In this document: one piece after another, positions 1-10,219 of the stretch | How positions within the stretch are numbered: the stretch's first letter is position 1 | Layout of the letters: every line of letters starts with the position of its first letter | Assembly (NCBI RefSeq): GCF_000002985.6 | Contig: NC_003280.10 | Span: forward strand, 14,380,501-14,444,500 | Source of the DNA: Caenorhabditis elegans | Taxonomy: Eukaryota; Nematoda; Chromadorea; Rhabditida; Rhabditidae | Length of the DNA: 64,000 nucleotides | Direction of reading: 5' to 3' | Program-made: the position numbers and the translations under genes | Notes under the pieces: model-generated | Databases searched by the model: none | The model's input: the letters and a program-made list of their open reading frames with translations, nothing else | Told to the model about the DNA's origin: nothing

Positions 1-712
1 ACCCTTGCTCACATTTCTTCTTTGCTCCTTCTCATTGGCCCGCCTCTTTTTAAGAATAAAGTGAGTCTGCAAGATGAAGTGGAGGAGCAGTGAAGCGGTG
101 TTTGTCGAATTTCCGTTCGACTCTTTTTGAGAGGACCAGGAGACCACGCCAAAAAATTGAGGTGAAATCGAAAAAATGTATTTCAGAAAAAAATCCTATG
201 AACTTATTTTTGTGAAATTCAAGGGTTAACTGGATCATAATTGATGTGCCAAACTTTAAAATTCAAATTTTTGCTCACCAAAAACGTCTCTTCTCTGTCT
301 GACCGCACAGAAAATTTCCGTCGAAGAAATTATGTACAAATAAAAATATTTAATTCCACCAGAAGCGGTGGTAATCATTTGGAACTTTCAGGACACCCAT
401 TCCCGCTTGTCTTTGCTCTTTTTTACCCCCGTTTTATTGCTCCTTTTTAGTACACCGCCGTTTTCCGGAAATTTCCTCGATCGTTCGGCACAATTGGTCC
501 AAGGGGAGTCGTCAGAAATGAGAATGTATATGAGAACTTTCAGTATTTTTTTGTGGGAAATAGAGGTTTTTGAAAAGTGTTCTGGAAAACATGAAATTCA
601 GCATATGAAAAATCACTTAGGGGTTGGAAAACTTTCCGAAATTATCCATTAAAAAATCTGAAATTCGAAGATAAAGATGTATTAATTATTAAATTATGCC
701 ATTTACTCTTTG

Positions 713-748
713 CCATATACCATATACCATATACCATATACCATATAC
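713..748. repeat. Tandem repeat, unit CATATAC (7 bp), about 5 copies
   Basis: The heptamer CATATAC (CCATATA in another phase) is repeated head to tail about five times without interruption. It is a simple minisatellite in the upstream region of the first gene, and its copy number may vary between strains. Confidence 0.9.
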
Positions 749-1092
749 CCTAACTGCCTAGGCTCCTAATTGATAAAATAGTCTGAGTACATACATAGAT
801 TAGGTTACCGAAACAAGTTCCGCACAGCCATTTTAAACATGCCAACAGGCAGGCATGAAGGAATCAATATTTATAACAAAAAATGTGCTTTTTTCCAGCA
901 TTTTGAAGTGGGATTATGATTGAACGTCTGAACATTTTTGTCATGAACTAATGCTCATTCCCCATACCTCATTACGTCAATAGAATCAATAAATACGAGC
1001 TGTCATGCGCATCGCCACAGTGCTCCCGAAAGTGTAATTACAGCACTCTGCCGACGTGCTGCAATGCTACATTGACCTCCTTCCCTGGACAA

Positions 1093-1112
1093 ACGCTGCA
1101 ATGTTGCAGCGT
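1093..1112. repeat. Short perfect palindrome
   Basis: ACGCTGCAA is followed by TGTTGCAGCGT, giving an almost perfect 20-bp inverted repeat about 160 bp upstream of the first gene's start codon. It could be a protein-binding site or a chance hairpin. A similar GCTGCAATGCTACA stretch lies about 40 bp upstream. Confidence 0.55.
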
Positions 1113-1271
1113 CCGAGGAGACAAACAATGAAGAAGACCAGGTCAGTCTTTAATATTTTTTTATGGTGTTTGGTGACCTCTTTTTCTGTTTTATTAAAGT
1201 TATTTTTCTAAAATCTTATAGTATAACTTATACATTTTGTTCAAATTCCAGATCAATTCTCCAGATCAAAA

Positions 1272-2809
1272 ATGAACCGAACTGAGATCGAGATCGAGCT
1301 TTTCGCACGTGTCATCAAGAGCGGACACGAAGAATCGGTAAGTAAATAGCTTTTATTTTGAATCGTAATGCTTAAATTCCCGTTGATTTTCTTTAGCCCT
1401 ACCTTCCGGGGCTGTGCGGCTTGTAGAAAAATTGGGTTATCGGCTGAAGCCGACAGCCGCACAGCCCTGCTAACTACTACATATACTCAAAATCCAAATA
1501 TGAAATTTCAGATCCAAGAAGTCTTGAAAACGTTGCCGGAAGTCCCCTTTACCGTCGAAATCCTGGACAAGTGCAACATCGCATGTCTGATCGATCAATT
1601 TGTCCCGAACTTAGCGCCGGCCACCGACTTTGCCAGAAGGATCAGAAAATGGAGGAACGCAAGCATGCAAAGGGAAAAGGCCAAAATTGTAAAGTATTTC
1701 ACATACGGAACATTGTACGATTTTGGTGGAACATTTGTCCCGGACCATGTTTTGAAGCTTCTCACTGATATGATGTGTTTCGATGATTTGGCTCTTGTAA
1801 GTTAAATGGTCACTAATTTCAGCGGGAATTCAAAAACAATTATGGTTTTCAGGTAAAATGTGCCTTCAAACTTCTCGGTGCATTGGAGCTATCACTTGCG
1901 GATTTCGAGTACTATAGAGTGCACGAGACTGCTGCTCAGTTCCAGTACAGATTTGTTGAAGCAGACGAGTTGGTGCGAAAAATTGAACAATTGCGACGGG
2001 AGCTGTCAGACGAGTCGTTGCTGGATCAAGATGCATGTTTTTTTTCAAAGAAAAGTTTAGGGTAACTATTAATTTTCCATTTTAGATCCCAAATCTCGAA
2101 ATGGATAATTTCGATCAGACAGAGCTGCTCCCAAAACTTCTCGATAATCTCCACTTGCATGGTGATCAAGAGGAAGGGCACTACAAAATGATGGAGAATT
2201 ATGAGTGGGCCCTTTGGGAAGTTCTCATGGTGCACCTGGTGCAATCAATTAAGACTGGGAATCGACGAGTGGTGAGTTATAGATTAATTTTTACAATTTA
2301 AATTATAATATGATATTTCAGATCACAAGAGCCATAATCCACCACCAAGAGCACCGGTTTCCACTGGCACTTTACAGAAAATACGAGATCCAATCACTGA
2401 TCCGAGCTCTTCCTCGTAAGATCTCAGCTGCTTCACAACTATTTGATGAGATCGAGCTAATTGAGGAGTCCACATTGAATTCCCAGCATATTGAAGCTTT
2501 CCGGGAGGTGAAAAAAGCTGTGAACGGAATGGAAGAAGGAGAAGAAGCATGGCCAGTGCTCATGTCTTTGATGATGGGATTCTTGAAGCAAGACGATGGA
2601 TTTGTGAGTTTACCTCTGATGTTTTTCTCTATTTTCAAAATAATATTTTTCAGGTTCACGGAGCCGTTGAGTTGCTACTGAATTGCAATATTTCACGGGA
2701 GCGATTTGTCGAGTTTGCGGTGGAGAATACTCTACTGAATCTTCCATATCGAACTGAAGAGATCAATGAGCTACTGGTGAAGATTCGGAGCATGGAACCG
2801 CGTCAATAA
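1272..2809 (+). CDS. Unrecognised nematode protein with a possible TFIIS N-terminal-like domain
   Basis: Spliced model: 1272-1337, 1512-1796, 1853-about 2061, 2086-2271, 2322-2603, 2654-2809 (TAA). I do not recognise the gene. The start MNRTEIEIELFARV precedes a canonical GTAAGT donor in phase 0. Exon 2 has the pattern VLKTLPEVPFTVEILDKC ... FARRIRKWRNA, which loosely resembles the four-helix TFIIS N-terminal (LW) domain; this is an inference from sequence feel, not a search. The rest is charged, predicted helical and Leu-rich, with no signal peptide or membrane segment. All junctions keep phase except exon 3 to exon 4: the only good donor (2062, GTAACT) leaves two bases, while the acceptor at 2085 needs phase 0. 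That junction is unresolved. A poly(A) signal lies 49 bp downstream of the stop. Confidence 0.7.
1400..1468. repeat. Intronic hairpin (foldback) in intron 1
   Basis: The left arm contains GGGGCTGTGCGGCT and the right arm AGCCGCACAGCCCTGC, with an inner GGCTGAAGCC hairpin. The arms pair almost perfectly over about 15 bp. The sequence CAGCCGCACAGCC recurs near 46186, so this is probably a dispersed short element. Confidence 0.7.
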
Positions 2810-2857
2810 TAGATTTAATTTTCTTAAAAATTTTTTTTGTAATTTTTCCAAAGTTCA

Positions 2858-2863
2858 AATAAA
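2858..2863 (+). promoter_or_regulatory. Poly(A) signal AATAAA
   Basis: A canonical AATAAA lies 49 bp after the TAA of the gene ending at 2809, at the usual nematode 3' UTR distance. Confidence 0.75.
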
Positions 2864-2927
2864 ATTGTTCTTGGAATTATTCAGCCTTACTAGTAATAGT
2901 TAGTATGCAAAATTTTGCAAATATTAC

Positions 2928-3240
2928 GGTACCCGGTCTCACCAAAACCAATTTTGGTTAAATGCAAAAAGGTGTGTGCCTTTAAAGACATAATTGCAAA
3001 CTCTCAGGAATTTTCATCGATTTTTTTATAAGTAGGTTTTCCTAAATCCTTTTTTCGAAAATTTATTGATTTTTTTTCTATATTTAATATAAGCTTTTTA
3101 ATATATTGCGATCGGAAAAAATTCGATGAAAACTCCGCGGCCACGAAAATTTGACTTTTATGTACTTTTTTAAAGGGTGCATATATTTTCGCATTTAACA
3201 AAAAATTGCTGTGTTGAGACCTGGCACCGTATTTTTAGCA
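2928..3240. repeat. Foldback copy of the 'TTTAAAGGCGCA / GTCGAGACC' dispersed repeat
   Basis: Two arms face each other: 2928-2992 (GGTACCCGGTCTC ... GTGCCTTTAAAGA) and about 3160-3240 (TTTAAAGGGTGCA ... TTGAGACCTGGCACCGTA). Inner parts (TTTTCATCGA / TCGATGAAAA) also pair. This family recurs many times in the window. The copy fills most of the space between the first gene and mes-2. Confidence 0.8.
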
Positions 3241-3475
3241 TAAAAATGGCAGAACTTCGCGCCTGGGTAACATATTTTGCAAAAAGCATTTGGTTTTCCT
3301 TGTCAGATTCAAATTCCAAACCTTCGCGCCAACTTCACATTATCAATAGGGCGCGATTGCACGCAACACTTGCAATGTTTTTAAAAATTAAAAATTGTTT
3401 GTTTTCGATTTATTCTCTCGTCTTTTTCGTCTTAATACAATTTTCTCCCTTTTTAAAACGCAATATTCTTTCAGA

Positions 3476-6400
3476 ATGAGCAACTCAGAGCCCAGCACAT
3501 CAACTCCCTCAGGAAAAACAAAGAAGCGCGGGAAAAAGTGCGAAACTTCTATGGGAAAATCGAAGAAATCGAAAAATTTGCCTCGCTTTGTGAAAATTCA
3601 GCCAATTTTTTCATCTGAAAAAATCAAGGAGACCGTGTGCGAACAAGGAATTGAAGAATGTAAACGTATGCTTAAAGGCCACTTCAATGCTATCAAAGAT
3701 GACTATGACATTCGAGTAAAAGACGAGCTGGACACAGACATCAAAGATTGGTTGAAGGATGCGAGCAGCAGTGTTAATGAATATCGCAGAAGGCTGCAAG
3801 AAAATTTAGGAGAGGGCAGAACTATCGCAAAATTTTCATTCAAAAACTGTGAAAAATACGAAGAAAACGACTACAAAGTCTCCGATTCCACAGTTACATG
3901 GATCAAACCGGATCGAACGGAGGAAGGAGATTTGATGAAGAAGTTTCGTGCTCCGTGTTCACGTATCGAGGTTGGCGACATTTCCCCGCCAATGATATAC
4001 TGGGTTCCAATCGAGCAAAGTGTGGCGACTCCGGATCAGCTGCGGCTCACGCATATGCCGTATTTTGGCGATGGTATTGACGATGGGAATATCTATGAGC
4101 ATTTGATTGATATGTTCCCAGATGGAATTCATGGATTTTCGGGTGAGAAATTGCAAAATACCGGATTTTTTCCATTTTCTCTGAGAAACCCCCAAAAATC
4201 GAAAAAAAAACAGGCGGGACGAAGGTACCATTATTTCTATTTATTTTTACATTTTACATTCAAATTGCCTAATTTCTCACTTTTCAGTGAGAAATCGCCG
4301 TAAAATTTTTTTGAAATTTTATTTCAATTAATGTCATTTTGAATGTCAAACACAAAATTAGTTTTAAAAAATAGCCTTGAAAGTGAAAAATGCGAAAAAC
4401 AAGTTCCCACTTGTCCACGTGTAGTTCTAAATGTTTCATAAATCGACATGCATCAAACCTCGGGACAATCTTGCAAATCCTTAGCTCCAGGTATTTTTTA
4501 AGCGAATTGATGTTAAATTTTTCAGACAACTGGTCCTATGTCAATGATTGGATACTCTACAAACTATGCCGTGCTGCGCTCAAAGACTACCAAGGCAGCC
4601 CAGACGTATTCTACTACACCCTCTACCGTCTATGGCCAAACAAAAGTTCACAGAGAGAATTTTCGTCGGCTTTTCCCGTTTTGTGCGAGAACTTTGCTGA
4701 AAAAGGATTCGATCCGTCGAGCCTCGAACCATGGAAGAAGACAAAAATCGCTGAAGGTGCTCAAAATCTTCGAAATCCGACGTGTTACGCGTGCCTCGCA
4801 TATACATGTGCGATTCACGGATTCAAAGCCGAAATTCCAATCGAGTTTCCGAATGGTGAATTCTATAATGCGATGCTTCCGCTGCCAAATAACCCGGAAA
4901 ATGATGGAAAGATGTGTTCTGGAAATTGCTGGAAATCGGTGACGATGAAAGAAGTTTCAGAAGTTCTTGTGCCGGATTCTGAAGAAATTCTGCAGAAAGA
5001 AGTGAAGATTTATTTCATGAAATCAAGAATTGCAAAGATGCCGATTGAAGATGGAGCGCTCATTGTGAACATTTACGTGTTCAATACATATATTGTAAGA
5101 GTACGCGATTTTTGCGCCAAAACCTGGCCTCGACGCGACAAATTTTTGTTAAATGCGAAAAGGCGTGCGTCTTTGAAGAGTACTGTAATTTTAAATTTTC
5201 AATAATTTTTCTAACAAGGGAAGAGTTCAAAAACTATTCCTGAATTCGGAATAAAAATAGTGTCATGCGATAGTTGGAGGTCTGAGATGATCCCTCCGAA
5301 ACATTTTTATTGAAAAATTATATTTCCAGTGAAATTAATTTCTCGCAAGTTTTCTCTTTTTTTTAAAGCTATAAAGCTTGATTTTGCACCTTTTTCGTTA
5401 TTTTGTTTTTCATTTTGCGTTTAAGAGTTTGTATATTATGTAAATCAAACTATTTTAAACAAAAAATAGCGAAAAATAGGAAAAAAGGGTGCAAAATCGA
5501 GCTTTATAGCTTAAAATGCAAAAAATCCATTCTCAGCCATTCTGCGAGTTTGTCAAAAAATATGTCGACGAAGACGACGAGGAAAGCAAAATTCGTTCAT
5601 GTCGTGACGCATATCATCTAATGATGTCGATGGCAGAAAATGTGAGCGCCCGACGACTTAAAATGGGACAACCGTCGAATAGATTGTCAGTTGACGCGAT
5701 TTTTTATATAAAAAATTGAATTGTTTCAGAAGTATCAAGGATCGAGTCAACAACTTCCGTCGTAATCAGTTGAGTCAGGAGAAGGCGAAGCGTAAGCTGC
5801 GTCACGACAGTCTGCGTATTCAAGCATTGAGAGATGGTCTGGATGCGGAAAAATTGATTCGAGAAGATGATATGCGTGATTCTCAGCGAAATAGCGAGAA
5901 AGTTCGCATGACCGCGGTGACGCCAATCACAGCGTGTCGACATGCGGGTGAGGAATGGAAAACAATTATGGGGTTATTCGTGAAATGTAGAAAAATGCAA
6001 TAATTTGTTTTTATACATTTTTCACCTACCCATGTGCATCGAACAATGTAGCATTAATTTTTTGCATTTTTCGACATTTTTCGGCATTTCCTGCATTTTT
6101 CGACATTGGGCGACATCCCACTTCTCATGCTGAAGGCGAGACACGCAGAGAAAACCCGCGGGTGCATATCTCTCTGCGTCTCTCGCCTTCAGCATGTGAA
6201 GTGGGCTGTCGACCGATGTCGAAAAATGCAGAAAACGAATATTTTTTTGTATTTATTGGACACACATGTATTTATTGGACACAAATGAATGAAAACACAT
6301 TTTTGCACATTTTACTACATCGCATTAATAACCCCATTAATTGAAAATTAATTTTTAAACATTTCAGGCCCATGCAACGCGACAGCCGAAAATTGTGCAT

Positions 6401-7799
6401 GTCGTGAAAACGGAGTGTGCTCGTACATGTGCAAATGCGATATAAACTGTTCTCAGCGATTCCCGGGATGCAATTGCGCCGCCGGTCAGTGCTACACGAA
6501 GGCTTGCCAGTGCTATCGAGCCAATTGGGAATGTAATCCGATGACGTGTAATATGTGCAAGTGAGTGCACAGGAATTTTTTGAAAAGTTTTTTTAGTAAG
6601 CTTTAATTTTTCAGAACTTCCAGAAATGGAAATTTTAAGAAAGGAAAAAATTAAACTTTCCAAAAAAAATTGATCGAACTGAAAATTTCTCGAAAAAGAA
6701 GGACCAAATGTCCATTAAAAATCTTCAATCAAAATCCCAAATTTAAAAAAAGGTATATAAAATCAAAATAGCACAGAAAAATCGAATTTTGTACCTGAAA
6801 ATTCTCAATTTAAAAACAAATTCAGATGCGACGCCATCGACTCGAACATAATAAAATGCCGCAATTTTGGAATGACTAGAATGATCCAAAAACGAACGTA
6901 TTGCGGGCCATCGAAAATAGCAGGCAATGGACTTTTCTTGTTGGAACCCGCCGAAAAAGACGAGTTCATTACGGAATACACTGGTGAACGAATTTCCGAT
7001 GATGAAGCCGAACGACGCGGTGCGATATATGATCGATATCAGTGCAGCTACATTTTTAGTATGTACTTTTTTTAGATCACGGTGTCGCAGAAAAATGTTT
7101 TAAATTTAAATTTTTTTTGGGTTTTTAGAGACAACATTTCGATTTTTTGAAAATCAAATAAATAAGAAAAAATTATTTCAAAAAATTAACAAAATATCGA
7201 AAAAAAAAACCATCAAAAGTTTTCTTTTTTTTTGAAAATTCAATTTTTCGGAACAAAAAAAAATATTTTTGCAGACATTGAAACCGGGGGTGCGATCGAT
7301 TCGTACAAAATTGGAAACTTGGCACGATTTGCCAATCATGACAGCAAGAATCCGACGTGCTACGCGAGAACGATGGTTGTCGCCGGAGAGCACCGAATTG
7401 GGTTCTATGCGAAGAGACGGCTTGAGATTAGTGAAGAGCTCACATTTGACTACAGTTATTCTGGAGAACATCAGATAGCGTTCAGGTAGATTTTGCAAAA
7501 AGCTTTTCGGGTCTCGAGACGACTGCAGCTACCGTACCCTCTAGTTTTTTCCACTCAATTTTTAAAAATTTATAACACAAAGATTTTTTTGGATCAAAAA
7601 AATCATGATAAGCCGTAGAAAATTGTGGTTGGTTACGGTAGCTGCAAATTTTCGGTCGCTTCGAGAACCAGTTTTGTGTAGACTTTCAACTTGACTTTTT
7701 GAATAAACTTTTTCCAGGATGGTCCAAACCAAGGAGAGATCCGAGAAGCCCAGCAGGCCCAAAAGCCAGAAACTCTCCAAACCAATGACTTCTGAATAA
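3476..7799 (+). CDS. mes-2: MES-2, Polycomb-group H3K27 methyltransferase (E(z)/EZH2 orthologue)
   Basis: Exons: 3476-4142, 4526-5094, 5537-5685, 5730-5947, 6368-6560, 6826-7058, 7275-7485, 7718-7799. All phases agree and give 773 residues, the length known for MES-2. It is the catalytic subunit of the worm PRC2-like complex with MES-3 and MES-6, acting in germline chromatin to silence the X and restrict fate. Visible features are a Lys-rich N-terminus (MSNSEPSTSTPSGKTKKRGK), a Cys-rich CXC region in exons 4-6 (GPCNATAENCACRENGVCS and following Cys clusters), and a SET domain across exons 6-8 (YCGPSKIAGNGLF, EYTGERISDDEAERRG, RFANHDSKNPTCYA, GFYAKRRLEISEELTFDYSY). The SET asparagine motif reads NHD where EZH proteins have NHS. 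The start ATG sits two bases after TTTCAG, which suggests direct trans-splicing. Introns 2, 4 and 7 carry foldback repeats. Confidence 0.96.
5098..5188. repeat. Single copy of the GGCGCA/GTCGAGACC dispersed repeat in mes-2 intron 2
   Basis: The run TTTTTGCGCCAAAACCTGGCC, CGACGCGACAAATTTTTGTT, AAATGCGAAAAGGCGTGCG and AAGAGTACTGTAAT matches the other copies in the window in order and spacing. It begins immediately after the exon 2 donor. Confidence 0.75.
5362..5515. repeat. Foldback repeat just upstream of mes-2 exon 3
   Basis: The left arm TTAAAGCTATAAAGCT...TTTTGCACCTTTTTCG (5362-5400) pairs with the right arm CGAAAAATAGG...GGGTGCAAAATCGAGCTTTA (5470-5515). The right arm ends about 20 bp before the exon 3 acceptor at 5536. 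Confidence 0.75.
6108..6217. repeat. Foldback repeat in mes-2 intron 4
   Basis: The left arm CGACATCCCACTTCTCATGC, TGAAGGCGAGACACGCAGAG is answered by TCTCTGCGTCTCTCGCCTTC, AGCATGTGAAGTGGGCTGTCG. The arms are about 42 bp and nearly identical, separated by roughly 20 bp. A looser relative with the same GAGACGCAG core lies at 19050-19140. Confidence 0.85.
7508..7668. repeat. Foldback repeat in mes-2 intron 7
   Basis: GGGTCTCGAGACGACTGCAG, CTACCGTACC on the left pairs with GGTTACGGTAGCTGCAAATT, TTCGGTCGCTTCGAGAACC on the right. The element occupies most of the last intron. Confidence 0.7.
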
Positions 7800-8012
7800 T
7801 CTTTTTTCTTGACTTTTTTTCTTAAATTTTTCCCGTTGATATCACTTTCAAATCTCAAGATCTACTTGTTTAACTGTTATTTCCCTAGAATCTCATGTTT
7901 CTGAATACATTTTCCTTCCTTCAAATTTCTGAAAACCATAAATATAATCGAATCAAAATTCCTCCTATAAAATCGCCCGACACAGCACAATTTTTTCACT
8001 TCTTCCTTAAAG

Positions 8013-8710
8013 ATGGTGATTTTCTTCTTATTTTTCTTATTTCCCATGCTGCTGGAGGCTTCGGAAACGTAAGTTGGATTTTTTTCTGCAGGAAAATCTG
8101 AAAATGACAAAAATTCCAGTAGCAGAAGCTTAATCGAACCACCGGCCGTAATTCCTGAGAAACTCAAAACATTTTGCCAGATCGATCCAACGTACGAGAT
8201 TTGCGTGAAGCTTGGCATTCCGAAAGCTGCGAGAAAGTTTGCAGCGAGATCCAAAATCCAGGGAAGACAGAGAAAAGGCGTCGATTGTAGGCAGGCCCCA
8301 TTGCATCCGGGTTGTCAGAGATAAAAATGTTCCAAATATTATAGAAAAATTCCAATTATAGAAATGTGTACCTGGACAAGTTCATCGCGTGGAAAATTCA
8401 TCACGATTGCGAGGTGAATCCAAATGGAGAATTTTGCCCGAAAACTTTGAATCGGAGAGCTTCTGCTTCTTGTCCATCCTCCTCCACATCTTCATCGTCT
8501 TCTTCGTCGTCGTCCTCGTCTTCCTCATCATCATCCTCTTCTTCTGAAGAATCCCTGGCAAGAGTGAGACCGGCTCCTGTAGAAACCACGACATCACAAG
8601 AAAATCCACAATCTTCCGCTAACACCTGGGAACTTTTGAACAAATTTTCCTCGAACGGAAGAGAGAAGAGTTTCCCTAATACCTTCTACGGAACAATTGG
8701 AAACTATTGA
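8013..8710 (+). CDS. Small secreted Cys/Ser-rich protein; second intron unresolved
   Basis: I do not recognise this gene. Exon 1 (8013-8068) encodes a clear signal peptide, MVIFFLFFLFPMLLEASE. Exon 2 starts at 8120 and encodes a basic stretch with Cys at CQIDPTYEICVKLGIP and VDCRQAPLHPGC, then reaches TAA at 8322, giving about 85 residues. Beyond it, 8361-8710 is an open frame that looks coding (YLDKFIAWKIHHDCEVNPNG, EFCPK, a run of about 30 Ser, then NTFYGTIGNY and TGA). Joining the two needs a phase-2 donor. No GT fits, but a GC donor at 8291 (TGTAG/GCAGGC) joined to the TTATAG acceptor at 8360 restores the frame (DCR-NVYLDKF). Either the protein stops at 8324 or it uses a GC-AG intron. It lies 213 bp downstream of mes-2, and a poly(A) signal follows at 8733. 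Confidence 0.6.
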
Positions 8711-8732
8711 AATGTGATGATGATAACAATAT

Positions 8733-8738
8733 AATAAA
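8733..8738 (+). promoter_or_regulatory. Poly(A) signal AATAAA
   Basis: AATAAA lies 23 bp after the TGA at 8708-8710. This supports 8361-8710 being part of a transcript that ends here. Confidence 0.6.
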
Positions 8739-9086
8739 TGAAATGATTTAATATACATGAAAAGAAGGCATAATTGATACGTGGATGAAAACCAGAGTTA
8801 GACCAAGATGTTGGAGAGGTTCGATCTGAAAAAAATACACGTTTAGTTTATAAAGAAGGATTTTTTGGTTAAATAGCTTTAAAATGGACCTATATAAACG
8901 AGTCTGGTGGTGAAATATCAAAATTTTTACCGCTCTTCAGTGCCGCCCGCATAATAATAATTAAATAAACATTAAGTTCCGACTGCTGCCAGCCACACAG
9001 TAAAGTAGGCAAAACTGAAGATTTTAGTCCAGATTTTAAAAACTTTTGAGCAGTTTCTTCACAAAACTTATTTTTAATTAAATCCC

Positions 9087-9565
9087 TTACAATTTCTTTC
9101 TATTCCCATCGTTAGGCTCATTCGGCGTGGTTTTCAAGAGATTGACGTCATCCGTCCACTTCGCAGATATTGCTTCCAATTTTTCTGGAGTAAATCAGAT
9201 AAATTGTTTCAAAGACTATCAGCTTACTGTTAAATTCCCGCTCATTTCCAATTTTGTTCTCATCGTCCAATCTTTTTAGTTTTTCTTCCAGTTGCTCAGT
9301 TTCAAACATATTTTTGTTCAGTAGCTGTTGTTCGAATGACTGTTGCTCGTGGCGTTCTGAACAAATGTTTTGTTTTATGCACACATCTAAACAATTTCCT
9401 TGCAAATTTACCATCGATATGTTTTTGAGCATCGATTCTCGTTTTCATAATTTTTTCCTGGCATTTTTGGAGTTTCCGCATTCCTTCATCAACTAATTCG
9501 TCTTTCTCATTGACTGCCTTAAGACGATTAATAATCTTGTCCATATACTCGTTGAGTGACTCCAT
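9087..9565 (-). CDS. kbp-3: KBP-3, NDC80-complex subunit (SPC25-like)
   Basis: Minus-strand exons are 9565-9412, 9356-9228 and 9184-9087, giving 126 residues with consistent phase. The protein begins MESLNEYMDKIINRLKAV and is almost entirely charged coiled coil with heptads rich in Lys, Glu and Gln (LEEKLKRLDDENKIGNEREF), ending TTPNEPNDGNRKKL. Size and coiled-coil character fit the worm kinetochore protein KBP-3, the SPC25 counterpart in the NDC80 complex that binds microtubules in mitosis. I assign the name from memory of the sequence and from its known place next to nurf-1. It is divergently arranged with nurf-1, and about 650 bp separates the two starts. Confidence 0.8.
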
Positions 9566-10219
9566 TTTGCCGAAAAACCTGCAAAAATTCAATGAAAATC
9601 GGTTAAAAACTAAGATAAATAAATAAAAATGCGACAGCAAAATTAGCAAAGATAAATTCCAACTCAAATTCCCGCGTCAAGAGGGCCAAGGTCTCGTCGC
9701 GACCATTGCAAATAAATGTGTGCGCCTTTAGGGTGTGCCTCTCGCACTGAGTCGATTTACGGCGCGGCGCGTTCAAAAAAGTGTCCAAACTGATTATTTA
9801 GACGGAAAAGTGAAGGAAAATTTCGGAAAATTATTATTTTTCCTTTTTTCCCATTGTTTTTTATGTTTCCACTTGAGAAAAGCCGATTTTCCGCTGGAAA
9901 ATGAGTTTTATCCCATTATCGATTTTTTCAGCTTCAAAAATTAAGATTTCGTACTGTAGTTTACCAATCCTGGATCCTTTTTTAATGTATTTTTATCTAA
10001 TAATGTTATATTCCGATTGTCATTTCTCGCAAATTTTATTGATTTTCCTCCAAAGACCATATGATGACGTAAAATCTTTTTTTCTTGGATTTCAAGCTCT
10101 TTTTCACAATTACCAGTGTTCTAATTTGATTTTAAATTTATTCCTTTCGAGGCTTTCAATATTTTTTGACGAACATTCTTAAGCTTATCGATTTTCGAAA
10201 AGTTTCGAAATTTTTTCAG
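9566..10219. promoter_or_regulatory. Divergent intergenic region between kbp-3 and nurf-1
   Basis: About 650 bp separates the two start codons, so both promoters must lie here or in leader introns. A GGTGTGCCTCTCGCACTGAG stretch and a GC-rich TTTACGGCGCGGCGCGTTC stretch (around 9730-9775) stand out from the AT-rich background. The nurf-1 ATG follows TTTTTTCAG directly, which indicates trans-splicing. No repeat is evident. Confidence 0.55.

Larger units (their letters stand above)
1..1271. other. Upstream non-coding region of first gene
   Basis: No convincing coding exon is seen here. Short open frames at 241-652 lack splice signals and codon bias. The segment holds a 7-bp tandem repeat (713-748) and a 20-bp palindrome (1093-1112). 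A possible upstream exon or 5' UTR ends at an AG/GTCAGT donor near 1142, and an acceptor (ATTCCAG) lies just before 1252, so the first gene may have a spliced leader exon. Confidence 0.5.

Noticed and set aside
8382-8643. Antisense frames rich in Asp/Glu or Lys/Met opposite the serine run
   Set aside because: They are mirror translations of the TCN repeat, with no splice or start context.
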